Positions 39,227 to 46,785 of a stretch of 64,000 bases of DNA are shown one piece after another. Under the pieces are notes generated by a model that saw only the letters and a list, made by a program, of their open reading frames with translations, did no database searches and had not been told where the DNA came from. The position numbers were made by a program, and so were the translations under genes. Numbering within the stretch: position 1 is the stretch's first letter; each line of letters begins with the position of its first letter. The DNA is from Weissella viridescens (GTDB lineage Bacteria > Bacillota > Bacilli > Lactobacillales > Lactobacillaceae): positions 186,001 to 250,000 of the forward strand of contig NZ_RHGY01000001.1 of NCBI RefSeq assembly GCF_003862435.1. The letters are read 5' to 3'.

Positions 39227-39658
39227 ATGAATTCAGATGAACTAGATTATCAACAAATGAATGGGCTTGATTTAGCCTATCTAGGTGACGCGGTATATGA
39301 AATTTATGTCCGCCAACACCTTTTGGCAATGGGATTAACCAAGCCACAACAATTGCAACGTCAATCAAAGCAATACGTTTCAGCTAAGGCGCATGCGGCC
39401 TTATTTGCATTAATGGAAGCCGAAGATTATTTGACTCCTGAAGAAATGACCTATTTCAAGCGGGGACGTAATGCAAATTCACATACAAAAGCTAAAAACA
39501 CTGACGTGGTCAGTTACCGAATTTCAACTGGTTTTGAAGCCCTTGTTGGTTATCTTTATGCCAGTCATCAAATTGAACGCCTCGAGGAACTCGTAACCTG
39601 GGTATTCAAGCAAGTCGAAGATGGGAAGACAAAAGCAAATGGTACAACCAAAAAATAA
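39227..39658 (+). CDS. mrnC: Mini-ribonuclease III
   Basis: This endonuclease matures the 23S rRNA ends in Firmicutes. It is a 143-residue RNase III catalytic domain without a dsRBD. It has NGLDLAYLGDAVYEIYVRQH, with the acidic metal ligands in the signature, and RGRNANSHTKAKN. It follows cysS after 21 nt and overlaps rlmB. Confidence 0.95.
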   Translation: MNSDELDYQQMNGLDLAYLGDAVYEIYVRQHLLAMGLTKPQQLQRQSKQYVSAKAHAALFALMEAEDYLTPEEMTYFKRGRNANSHTKAKNTDVVSYRISTGFEALVGYLYASHQIERLEELVTWVFKQVEDGKTKANGTTKK

Positions 39659-40499
39659 TAAGCAAAAAGGACGCCAAGACCGTCCTAAAAATCAGGATCG
39701 TCCAAAGCAAGCCAAGCGCGCACAAGCGCCTAAAGCGGTGACACCTGAAACTAATGCAACGGATGATGCTGAATTTATTTTCGGGATTCATGCAGCAACG
39801 GAAGCCTTAAATGGTGAGACGCAAATCAATAAGGTGTGGCTCCAATCTGGGTTGCAAGACAAGACCCGTAACGAACTAACCACTTTGGCGAAAAAGCGAG
39901 GCTTGATTATCCAAGATGCCCCTAAGGCTAAGTTGGATGAATTAACAAATGGCCAAAATCATCAAGGGGTCGTGCTTTCAATTGCGGCTTATGCTTACGC
40001 AAGTATTGATGATATGTTTGCCTTGGCAACTGAACGTGATGAAGCACCATTCATTTTGATTCTGGATTCAATTGAAGATCCACACAATCTGGGATCAATC
40101 TTGCGTACTGCTGATGCAGCTGGTGTGCACGGGATTATTATTCCTAAGCGTCGCGCTGTGCAATTGACGGCTACGGTCGCCAAGACGTCAACGGGGGCAA
40201 TTGAGCACGTTCCGGTGGCCCGCGTCACTAACCTTGTGCAAACCGTCGAGAAATTGAAGGAACAAGGCCTTTGGGTCTTTGGGACGGATATGGACGGGGC
40301 CGATTATCGTCGTTGGAATGCCCAAGGCCCAACTGCTTTAATTATTGGTAACGAAGGGAAGGGCATTTCCCCCTTGCTGAAAAAGGCTGTGGATGAGACC
40401 CTTTCAATTCCAATGATTGGGCATGTCCAAAGTTTGAATGCGTCAGTTGCCGCGAGTCTTTTGATTTATCAAGGCTTTAACTCACGCCATCCTTTATAA
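39621..40499 (+). CDS. rlmB: 23S rRNA (guanosine-2'-O)-methyltransferase, TrmH/RlmB family
   Basis: This SPOUT enzyme 2'-O-methylates rRNA (G2251 for RlmB). The product is up to 292 residues. It has a basic N-terminal tail, a substrate-binding domain starting EFIFGIHAATEAL, and SPOUT motifs ILDSIEDPHNLGSILRTADA, IIGNEGKGISPL and IPMIGHVQSLNASVAASLL. The start may be ATG 39621 (38-nt overlap with mrnC) or ATG 39639, and neither ribosome-binding site is decisive. Confidence 0.94.
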   Translation: MGRQKQMVQPKNNKQKGRQDRPKNQDRPKQAKRAQAPKAVTPETNATDDAEFIFGIHAATEALNGETQINKVWLQSGLQDKTRNELTTLAKKRGLIIQDAPKAKLDELTNGQNHQGVVLSIAAYAYASIDDMFALATERDEAPFILILDSIEDPHNLGSILRTADAAGVHGIIIPKRRAVQLTATVAKTSTGAIEHVPVARVTNLVQTVEKLKEQGLWVFGTDMDGADYRRWNAQGPTALIIGNEGKGISPLLKKAVDETLSIPMIGHVQSLNASVAASLLIYQGFNSRHPL

Positions 40500-40506
40500 G
40501 ATAAAC

Positions 40507-40540
40507 GAAACGCCTGATATGCATCAGGCGTTTTCTTTTT
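40507..40540 (+). terminator. Terminator after rlmB
   Basis: GAAACGCCTGAT pairs with ATCAGGCGTTTTC around ATGC, and a further T-run follows. Confidence 0.92.
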
Positions 40541-40759
40541 GCAAGTGGGGCAGCCACCGCGACATATTGGTCCTGAATTTTGGTGTGGATTTCTGACGGT
40601 TGGTATGAAAAAAGACATCAACCACTGACTGATAAGGCCGTTTTAGCCCCGGCGGCATGAGAAAAAGCATATCGAAAAACATAATGTACCAACTGACGAA
40701 CATAGGCTTGCATTGACTTTTGGAACCTCACATAATAAATCCTCCAAAGGGGGATGCCA

Positions 40760-41323
40760 ATGTTAACAAAGCAAGAGAAACAAGAAATGTTAGTCGCGGC
40801 CATTGCTGGGGATGAGCAAGCGTTGGAGCAAGTCATACATGAATTTGATGGTTGGATCTGGCGTCAATATACCCAACAGCGGGTTCGCCCTAAACCAGAT
40901 GATTGGTACCATGAATGTCGATTAGTCATGTATCGCTGTTTAGCAAAGCTTCCCAAACAGCATTGGGGTGTGTTGACGAGTTACTTTCAACGGGCAGTTT
41001 ATCACCATGTGACAACCATTTGGCGTAAAGAATTTCAGGTGAAGTTTGAGACCGTCTTGTCAGATGAGTGTTTGGCATATTTACCGGAGGTGACTCAGCA
41101 AAGCTTGCCCGCCAGTGCCCAAGTTGAGTGGATTGATTTAAAAGGGCGGATTCAAGCAGAGTTGAAACCAGCACAACGTCAATTACTGCAGATGCGTTTG
41201 CAAGGGTATCCGTTAAAAGAGTGCGCCGCGCAGCTACAGTGTTCAGTTTCATGGTGTTGCCAACAGTGGCGGGTCATTCAAAAGTATTTCGATTGTTTGA
41301 AACAACACTGCTTTTATCGATGA
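40760..41323 (+). CDS. sigH: SigH/ComX-like alternative sigma factor
   Basis: This is a small sigma-70-family protein. The region-2-like part is EQALEQVIHEFDGWIWRQY through PDDWYHECRLVMYRCLAKLP and VLTSYFQRAVYHHVTTIWRKE. The region-4-like part is KPAQRQLLQMRLQGYPLKEC with CSVSWCCQQWRVIQKYF. Position between rlmB and rpmG-secE-nusG is where SigH of Bacillus and its lactic-acid-bacterial ComX/SigH relatives occur. There it controls competence genes. The start is ATG 40760, 6 nt after AAAGGGGG; ATG 40754 abuts that box. The 220 nt upstream shows a possible TTGACT (40713-40718) but no other recognised element. Confidence 0.8.
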   Translation: MLTKQEKQEMLVAAIAGDEQALEQVIHEFDGWIWRQYTQQRVRPKPDDWYHECRLVMYRCLAKLPKQHWGVLTSYFQRAVYHHVTTIWRKEFQVKFETVLSDECLAYLPEVTQQSLPASAQVEWIDLKGRIQAELKPAQRQLLQMRLQGYPLKECAAQLQCSVSWCCQQWRVIQKYFDCLKQHCFYR

Positions 41324-41404
41324 ATGTGTCGATTTAGACTGTTGTTTCTGCTAAAACATGGTACACTATACGATATGAAATAAAAAAGTAAGGCGGGATT
41401 TAAC

Positions 41405-41554
41405 ATGGCCCAGAAGAAAGTTGCATTGGCGTGCAGTGAATGTGGTTCACGAAACTACACAATTGCCAAAAAGCCAGACCGCTCAACTCGGTTAGAAGTC
41501 AAAAAGTATTGCAAGTATTGCGAGAAACATACCATTCATCGCGAAACCATGTAA
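41405..41554 (+). CDS. rpmG: 50S ribosomal protein L33
   Basis: This is a 49-residue L33 with both zinc-ligand pairs (CSEC at 10-13 and CKYC at 36-39), so it is the zinc-binding form. It begins [18 protein letters not shown] after an AAGGCGGG-type box. An extended -10, TGG-TACACT (41359-41367), lies 38 nt upstream. It is followed by secE. Confidence 0.95.
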   Translation: MAQKKVALACSECGSRNYTIAKKPDRSTRLEVKKYCKYCEKHTIHRETM

Positions 41555-41576
41555 AACAATGTAAAGGAGAGTAGGC

Positions 41577-41747
41577 ATGAAATTTATTAAAAGCGTTTTT
41601 GCAGAAATGAAGAAAGTGACGTGGCCAACATTCAACCAGAATATTCATGATACAACGGTTGTTATCTTGACTAGCCTCTTCTTTGCATTGTTCTTGGGAA
41701 GTGCAGATTGGATTTTCGAACAAGGGATTACGTTCTTGTCGAAATAA
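41577..41747 (+). CDS. secE: Protein translocase subunit SecE
   Basis: SecE clamps SecY. The 56-residue single-span form starts MKFIKSVFAEMKKVTWPTFN, with the conserved EMKKVTWP amphipathic helix, followed by one membrane helix (about residues 27-46). AAAGGAG precedes ATG 41577. It lies between rpmG and nusG as usual. Confidence 0.95.
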   Translation: MKFIKSVFAEMKKVTWPTFNQNIHDTTVVILTSLFFALFLGSADWIFEQGITFLSK

Positions 41748-41792
41748 CCGGACTGAGTTATAATAAAATCAATAACGAGCAAACAATAAACT

Positions 41793-41818
41793 AACCTCCA
41801 ATCGTGGGGGTTTTTATT
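41793..41818 (+). terminator. Terminator between secE and nusG
   Basis: AACCTCCA pairs with TGGGGGTT (one wobble) around ATCG, then TTTATTT. It separates secE from nusG, which in many bacteria are co-transcribed. Confidence 0.7.
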
Positions 41819-41840
41819 TAGCATAAATTTAGGAGGCAAC

Positions 41841-42398
41841 ATGGCAGACGAATCTTTTGACAACCAATGGTATGTGATCCACACGTATTCAGGATACGAA
41901 AACAGTGTGAAGACTAACCTTGAATCTCGAATCGAAACAATGGGGATGACGGATTATATTTTCCGCGTTGTGGTTCCAGAACGTGAAGTAACAGTAAACG
42001 AAAACGGTGAAACTAAGGTTGTTAAGGAAAACGACTTCCCTGGTTACGTTTTGGTTGAAATGGTGATGACAGACGAAGCTTGGTATGTCGTTCGTAACAC
42101 CCCAGGTGTTACTGGATTCTTAGGTTCTCACGGTGGTGGTTCAAAGCCAACGTCATTGTTGCCTGAAGAAGTTGACGAAATGTTGGCCCGCGTTGAAGAT
42201 ACACAACGTGATGTAGTTGACCATATCGATGCTGAAGTTGGAGATGTGGTAAACATCACGAGCGGATCATTTGAAGGTATGGAAGGAACAATCACGGATA
42301 TCGATAACGATAAGCAAGAAGTCACTGTATTGGTTAACTTCTTGGGTCGTGAGACACCAACAGAAATTTCATTCGCTGACGTTAAGCCAGTCGTTTAA
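41841..42398 (+). CDS. nusG: Transcription termination/antitermination protein NusG
   Basis: NusG binds RNA polymerase and couples it to Rho or ribosomes. The 185-residue protein has the NGN domain (WYVIHTYSGYENSVKTNLE, FPGYVLVEM, VRNTPGVTGFLG) and a C-terminal KOW domain (GDVVNITSGSFEGMEGTI). TTAGGAGG precedes ATG 41841. A terminator lies before it and another after it, so it may be transcribed alone. Confidence 0.97.
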   Translation: MADESFDNQWYVIHTYSGYENSVKTNLESRIETMGMTDYIFRVVVPEREVTVNENGETKVVKENDFPGYVLVEMVMTDEAWYVVRNTPGVTGFLGSHGGGSKPTSLLPEEVDEMLARVEDTQRDVVDHIDAEVGDVVNITSGSFEGMEGTITDIDNDKQEVTVLVNFLGRETPTEISFADVKPVV

Positions 42399-42406
42399 AA
42401 AAACAT

Positions 42407-42440
42407 TTCCCCTCGGGCTTGCAAAAGTTCGAGGGGTTTA
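42407..42440 (+). terminator. Terminator after nusG
   Basis: CCCCTCG (42409-42415) pairs with CGAGGGG (42430-42436), followed by TTTATTAT. The rplK -35 element lies inside the loop. Confidence 0.75.
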
Positions 42441-42447
42441 TTATAAT
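42419..42447 (+). promoter_or_regulatory. Promoter of rplK-rplA
   Basis: TTGCAA (42419-42424), a 17-nt spacer, TATAAT (42442-42447). The -35 sits in the loop of the nusG terminator hairpin. Confidence 0.75.
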
Positions 42448-42475
42448 ACATTAGGTATGCGTGGTGACACGTATA

Positions 42476-42514
42476 TGTGGGAGGCGGAAATCGAAACTCG
42501 CCATTTATACCACA
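42476..42514 (+). promoter_or_regulatory. Putative L1-binding hairpin in the rplK leader
   Basis: GTGG (42477-42480), GA, GGCG (42483-42486), a 12-nt loop, CGCC (42499-42502), ATTTATA, CCAC (42510-42513). The asymmetric GA/ATTTATA internal loop between two stems repeats the layout found upstream of rplA. L1 represses the L11 operon in bacteria by binding such a structure, so this is a likely L1 target. Confidence 0.65.
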
Positions 42515-42535
42515 AACACGAAGGAGGAAACAATC

Positions 42536-42961
42536 GTGGCTAAGAAAGTTTCAAGTATTGTTAAGTTGCAGATTCCAGCCGGTAAGGCTACACCTGCACC
42601 ACCAGTTGGACCTGCATTGGGTCAAGCCGGTGTTAACATCATGGGATTCGCAAAGGAATTTAACGCACGTACTGCTGATCAAGACGGTATGCTAATTCCA
42701 GTAGTTATTACTGTATATGAGGATCGTTCATTCGAGTTCGTCACTAAGACGCCACCTGCAGCTGTATTGCTAAAGAAGGCCGCTGGTGTTGAAAAGGGTT
42801 CTGGAGAACCTAACACGAAGAAGGTCGCTACAGTTACTGCTGCTCAAGTTCGTGAGATTGCGGAAACTAAGATGCAAGATCTAAACGCGGCTGATGTGGA
42901 AGCAGCAGCTCGCATGATCGAAGGTACTGCACGTTCAATGGGCTTCACTGTTGAAGGCTAA
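42536..42961 (+). CDS. rplK: 50S ribosomal protein L11
   Basis: L11 is the stalk-base protein at the GTPase-associated centre. The 141-residue length from GTG 42536 is the family norm. [20 protein letters not shown] and [14 protein letters not shown] in the N-terminal domain and VRGTARSMG-like [13 protein letters not shown] at the end are present. AAGGAGG is 8 nt upstream. Longer in-frame starts fall in the leader. Confidence 0.97.
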   Translation: MAKKVSSIVKLQIPAGKATPAPPVGPALGQAGVNIMGFAKEFNARTADQDGMLIPVVITVYEDRSFEFVTKTPPAAVLLKKAAGVEKGSGEPNTKKVATVTAAQVREIAETKMQDLNAADVEAAARMIEGTARSMGFTVEG

Positions 42962-43006
42962 TCTAGCGTTTTAGTACGGATCGCATAGGAAACTAAGCAT
43001 GATCAA

Positions 43007-43036
43007 GCGGGAGGTCTTGGACGACCATTTGACCGC
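43007..43036 (+). promoter_or_regulatory. Putative L1-binding hairpin before rplA
   Basis: GCGG (43007-43010), GA, GGTC (43013-43016), TTGGAC, GACC (43023-43026), ATTTGA, CCGC (43033-43036). Architecture matches the rplK leader element while the paired bases differ, as expected for a conserved RNA fold. The rplA AAGGAGG box follows 7 nt later. Confidence 0.65.
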
Positions 43037-43060
43037 ATTTGCAAGGAGGAATAGCTACCC

Positions 43061-43753
43061 ATGGCTAAGAAGTATGGTAAAAAGTATATCGCAGCTGCAG
43101 AAAAGGTTGATAGTGACAAGTTGTACTCTATCGACGAAGCAGCCGCTTTGGTAAAAGATATTGATTTTGCTAAGTTTGATGCAACTGTTGAAATTGCATT
43201 TAACTTAAACGTTGATACGCGTCAAGCTGATCAACAATTACGTGGTGCCGTTGTTTTGCCTAACGGTACTGGTAAGGACCAAACTGTTGTGGTCTTTGCT
43301 CAAGGAGATAAGGCTAAAGAAGCTGAAGCAGCTGGTGCCGACGTTGTTGGTGCTGCTGATTTGGTACAACGCATTTCTGACGGTTGGTTGGACTTTGACG
43401 TTGCCATTGCTACACCTGACATGATGGCGCAAGTTGGTCGTGTTGGACGTACATTGGGACCTAAGGGCTTGATGCCTAACCCTAAGACTGGAACTGTTAC
43501 ATTTGACGTGGCTAAGGCCGTTTCTGACGCTAAGTCAGGTCAAGTAACATACCGTACAGACCGTGACGGAAACGTTGCAGTTCCTGCCGGTAAGGTTTCA
43601 TTCGATGCTGATAAGTTAGCTGGAAACCTTAAGGCTTTGGGAGACCTAATCCTTAAGGCACGTCCTTCATCAGTTAAGGGAACATACGTACAACACGTAT
43701 CAATTTCTTCAACATTTGGACCTGCTATCAACATCGACCCAACTTCATTGTAA
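43061..43753 (+). CDS. rplA: 50S ribosomal protein L1
   Basis: L1 forms the mobile E-site stalk and in many bacteria represses its own operon. The 230-residue protein has [42 protein letters not shown] and [34 protein letters not shown] is present near the end. It is 99 nt after rplK, a gap that carries the hairpin described above. Confidence 0.97.
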   Translation: MAKKYGKKYIAAAEKVDSDKLYSIDEAAALVKDIDFAKFDATVEIAFNLNVDTRQADQQLRGAVVLPNGTGKDQTVVVFAQGDKAKEAEAAGADVVGAADLVQRISDGWLDFDVAIATPDMMAQVGRVGRTLGPKGLMPNPKTGTVTFDVAKAVSDAKSGQVTYRTDRDGNVAVPAGKVSFDADKLAGNLKALGDLILKARPSSVKGTYVQHVSISSTFGPAINIDPTSL

Positions 43754-43790
43754 TTTATTAGTTACTAATAAATTTTAAGTTGGATGTTTG

Positions 43791-43819
43791 TTGACGCTTC
43801 CTCGGATAACTGATATAGT
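43791..43819 (+). promoter_or_regulatory. Promoter of rplJ-rplL
   Basis: TTGACG (43791-43796), a 17-nt spacer, TATAGT (43814-43819). The predicted transcript starts near 43826. Confidence 0.85.
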
Positions 43820-43825
43820 AATCTG

Positions 43826-43950
43826 AGTAATAAATAGATTCTACCTAAGACGCAGGTGTCGTAAGACTTAATATCCAGCCGAGGAAGTGCAAAAAACGCG
43901 AAAGCGACTTTTGACCCTCGGTACAATCGTGCCGAGGGTTTTAGTTAGGA
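43826..43950 (+). promoter_or_regulatory. L10-type ribosomal leader with attenuator
   Basis: The leader contains GACGCAGGTGTCGTAAGACT, then CCGAGGAAGTGC (43879 onward), which matches the L10-leader style of Bacilli. A terminator hairpin CCCTCGGTAC-AATC-GTGCCGAGGG (43912-43938 region) with TTTTAGTT follows. CCGAGG at 43879-43884 can pair with CCTCGG at 43916-43921, giving an antiterminator. L10(L12) binding is expected to favour termination. Confidence 0.8.
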
Positions 43951-43977
43951 TCAAATCTAAATAGGAGGAATGATACC

Positions 43978-44484
43978 ATGAGTGAAGCAACTATTGCTTT
44001 AAAAGCACAACAAGTTGAAGAAGCTGCTGACAAGTTCAAGCAAGCCGCTTCAGCCATTGTTGTTGACGTACGTGGATTGACTGTTGCTGAGTCAACTGAT
44101 CTACGTTCAGCTTTGCGCCAAGAAGGTGTACAACTACAAGTTATCAAGAACAAGGTTTTGACTCGTGCAGCTGATGCTGCCGGTCTTTCTGACTTGAATG
44201 ATTTGTTTGCTGGACCTTCAGCTGTCGCATTCTCAAACGAAGACCCTATTGCCCCTGCTCGTATTTTGAAGAAGTATTCTGATTCAATCGAAGCATTGGA
44301 AATCAAGGGTGGTGTGGTTGACGGACATGTTGTTTCTGTTGAAGAAATCAACAAGTACGCTTCATTGCCAGACCGCGATGGTTTGCTATCAATGTTGTTG
44401 TCAACATTGCAAGCACCTGTCCGTAACGTCGCTTACGCTATTAACGCTGTTAAGGACGCTAAGGAAGAAACAGAAGAAGCTTAA
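43978..44484 (+). CDS. rplJ: 50S ribosomal protein L10
   Basis: L10 anchors L7/L12 dimers. The 168-residue protein has [36 protein letters not shown] and [16 protein letters not shown]. The helical C-terminus with [12 protein letters not shown] binds L7/L12. An AGGAGG box precedes ATG 43978. rplL follows after 94 nt. Confidence 0.97.
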   Translation: MSEATIALKAQQVEEAADKFKQAASAIVVDVRGLTVAESTDLRSALRQEGVQLQVIKNKVLTRAADAAGLSDLNDLFAGPSAVAFSNEDPIAPARILKKYSDSIEALEIKGGVVDGHVVSVEEINKYASLPDRDGLLSMLLSTLQAPVRNVAYAINAVKDAKEETEEA

Positions 44485-44578
44485 TTCGTTAAGTTTTGCC
44501 TGTTAATCCGTGAGTTTACTCACACACAACATAAACTAAAACATACCGCAAGGTACAATATAATTGGAGGATTTTATC

Positions 44579-44947
44579 ATGGCTTTTGATAAGGATTCAA
44601 TCATTGCTCAATTGAAGGAAGCAACGATTATGGACTTGGCTGACTTGGTTTCAGCTATCGAAGAAGAATTTGGTGTTTCAGCTGCTGCCCCTGTAGCCGC
44701 TGCTGGTGCTGCTGGTGGAGACGCCGCTGCTGCTAAGACTGAATTTGATGTTGAATTGACTTCAGCTGGTTCAGCTAAGATCAAGGTTATCAAGGCAGTT
44801 CGTGAAGCAACTGGCTTGGGCTTGAAGGAAGCTAAGGACTTGGTTGATGGTGCACCATCAATCGTTAAGGAAGGTTTGTCAGAAGATGACGCCAACGCCT
44901 TGAAGTCACAAATCGAAGAAGCTGGTGGTTCAGCAGAATTGAAGTAA
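44579..44947 (+). CDS. rplL: 50S ribosomal protein L7/L12
   Basis: This stalk protein recruits translation factors. It is 122 residues from ATG 44579, 8 nt after TTGGAGG. It has an N-terminal dimerisation part ([20 protein letters not shown]), an Ala-rich hinge and the C-terminal domain with [20 protein letters not shown]. Codon use is extremely biased. It is closed by a strong terminator. Confidence 0.97.
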   Translation: MAFDKDSIIAQLKEATIMDLADLVSAIEEEFGVSAAAPVAAAGAAGGDAAAAKTEFDVELTSAGSAKIKVIKAVREATGLGLKEAKDLVDGAPSIVKEGLSEDDANALKSQIEEAGGSAELK

Positions 44948-44966
44948 TTCTGTTACCATTAACTTT

Positions 44967-45001
44967 AAAAAACAGTACTCTCCGGAGTGCTGTTTTTTTT
45001 A
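44967..45001 (+). terminator. Terminator after rplL
   Basis: AAAAAACAGTACTC pairs with GAGTGCTGTTTTTT around TCCG, with one G-T wobble. Confidence 0.93.
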
Positions 45002-45150
45002 TGCCAAAATTGCATAATACCAGTACGTAAAACGGTTTAAAAATCGCTGATTTGATACATGATTGAAACATCATTACATTTATTTTTCAATCAGTGAAAA
45101 ACGATTGTTCTCTGCGACTAAATTTGTTAAATTATTCAAGTAGCAAAATA

Positions 45151-45181
45151 AAAAAGTTTTATCACCGATAAAACTATTTTT
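45151..45181 (+). promoter_or_regulatory. Perfect palindrome with T-run before the metal ABC operon
   Basis: AGTTTTATC-ACC-GATAAAACT (45155-45175) flanked by AAAA and TTTTT lies directly before the GGAGG box. A possible promoter is TTGTTC, 17 nt, TAAATT just upstream. It could be an attenuator hairpin or a regulator's operator. The sequence itself does not match a metalloregulator box I know. Confidence 0.5.
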
Positions 45182-45191
45182 GGAGGATATA

Positions 45192-45929
45192 ATGTTAGAA
45201 GTCAAAAATTTGACCGTCGGCTATACAGCAACGCCGGTTTTTGAAGATTTATCAGTTAAGTTTGAACCTGGTAAAATTACTGGAATTATCGGGCCAAACG
45301 GTGCTGGTAAGTCTACCTTGATTAAGTCAATTCTAGGGTTAATCAAGAAACAATCAGGTGACGTTAAGCTAGATGGACAAGAAGTGAGCAAAGTTCGTCA
45401 AAAGACGGCCTACGTTGAACAACGTGCCAATTTAGATATGAGCTTTCCTATCAACGTTTTTGACGTGGTTTTAACAGGGACCTATGGTCGGTTAGGATTA
45501 TTCAAAAGCCCTGGTGCGAAAGAAAAGGCCGCTGCAAGCGATGCCTTAGAACAATTGAAGCTTTCTGAATTTAAGAAGCGTCAAATTGGAGAATTGTCTG
45601 GTGGACAACTTCAACGTGTCTTCGTTGCGCGTGCCGTCGTGCAAGAAGCAGAAGTGGTTATCTTAGATGAACCATTCGTTGGAATAGATATGAAGTCTGA
45701 AGCTGATATCATGCGCATTCTAAAGCTATGGCGTGATCAAGGTAAGACAATCATCGTTATTCACCACGATTTGAACAAGGTGACGGAATACTTTGATGAC
45801 CTTGTCATCATGAACCACGGTATTGTAGCTGCTGGTCCCGTTGCTGACGTGTATACACGTGAAAATATTGGGCATGCCTTCTCTGCTGATCTTGGAAATG
45901 TCCTATTTGAAGACAAGGGGGAAGCCTAA
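45192..45929 (+). CDS. Metal ABC transporter ATP-binding protein
   Basis: This is the ATPase of a Mn/Zn-type importer, 245 residues from ATG 45192 (MLEVKNLTVGY), 5 nt after GGAGG. Walker A is GPNGAGKST, the signature is LSGGQLQRVFVARA, Walker B is VVILDEPFVGID and the H-loop is VIHHDL. The KTAYVEQRANLDMSFPINV Q-loop region is typical of ZnuC/MntB. It is the first gene of a three-gene operon with permease and binding protein. Confidence 0.93.
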   Translation: MLEVKNLTVGYTATPVFEDLSVKFEPGKITGIIGPNGAGKSTLIKSILGLIKKQSGDVKLDGQEVSKVRQKTAYVEQRANLDMSFPINVFDVVLTGTYGRLGLFKSPGAKEKAAASDALEQLKLSEFKKRQIGELSGGQLQRVFVARAVVQEAEVVILDEPFVGIDMKSEADIMRILKLWRDQGKTIIVIHHDLNKVTEYFDDLVIMNHGIVAAGPVADVYTRENIGHAFSADLGNVLFEDKGEA

Positions 45930-45930
45930 T

Positions 45931-46785
45931 ATGTTTGCTAGTATTACAGAATTCGTCTCAGCCTTAGGGCAATATAACTTCTTGCAAAGTGCTTTGATGG
46001 CCTCAATTATGGTCGGAATTATGTCAGGACTCATTGGAAGTTTCATTATTTTGCGTGGCATGTCATTGATGGGTGATGCCATTTCTCACTCAGTGTTACC
46101 TGGTGTGGCAGTGGCCTACATGCTCGGAATTAACCTAATGCTTGGTGCAACAGCCTTTGGGGTCTTAGCTGCACTTTTGATTGGTTATGTTTCACAACAT
46201 AGTAAGTTGAAGAACGATACATCAATTGGAATTGTCTTCTCAGCATTCTTTGCATTGGGATTCATTTTGATTTCAATGGCAGGATCATCAACTAACTTGC
46301 ACCACATTCTTTTCGGTAATGTCTTGGCCGTTTCAGACTCAGACTTGTTGACAACAGTGATTATTCTTGCAATTGTTGTGATTTTCGTTGTCTTTGCCTA
46401 TAAGGAACTGTTGGTGACATCATTTGATGAAACATTCGCTAAGTCATACGGATTGAACACTACTGTGATGCAATACGCATTGATGATTGTTTTGACGTTG
46501 GTAACGGTATCAGCACTACAAACAGTTGGTCTGATTTTGATTGTGGCAATGTTGATTACACCTGCAGCAACAGCCTTTCTTTGGACAAACCGTCTGTCAA
46601 TCATGTTGGTTTTGGCGTCAATCTTTGGGGTGATTGCGTCAACGATTGGTCTTTATCTTTCATACACATTTGACTGGGCATCAGGTCCAGCCATCGTCTT
46701 GGTTGCTGCGGCAATCTTTATGGTTTCGTTTCTTATTGCACCAAAGCAAGGCTTTTTTCAAAAACTAGGGGGAAAACATGTTTAA
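45931..46785 (+). CDS. Metal ABC transporter permease
   Basis: This ABC-3 family integral membrane protein has 284 residues and about eight hydrophobic segments. RGMSLMGDAISHSVLPGVA is the classic ZnuB/MntC motif, and DETFAKSYGL forms the coupling-loop region. ATG 45931 is 1 nt after the ATPase stop and preceded by AAGGGGGAA. Longer in-frame starts fall inside the ATPase gene. It overlaps the binding-protein gene by 8 nt. Confidence 0.93.
   Translation: MFASITEFVSALGQYNFLQSALMASIMVGIMSGLIGSFIILRGMSLMGDAISHSVLPGVAVAYMLGINLMLGATAFGVLAALLIGYVSQHSKLKNDTSIGIVFSAFFALGFILISMAGSSTNLHHILFGNVLAVSDSDLLTTVIILAIVVIFVVFAYKELLVTSFDETFAKSYGLNTTVMQYALMIVLTLVTVSALQTVGLILIVAMLITPAATAFLWTNRLSIMLVLASIFGVIASTIGLYLSYTFDWASGPAIVLVAAAIFMVSFLIAPKQGFFQKLGGKHV

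Noticed and set aside
40618-40836. Small minus-strand gene upstream of sigH
   Set aside because: It overlaps the sigH start, has no clear ribosome-binding site, and the product is not recognisable.
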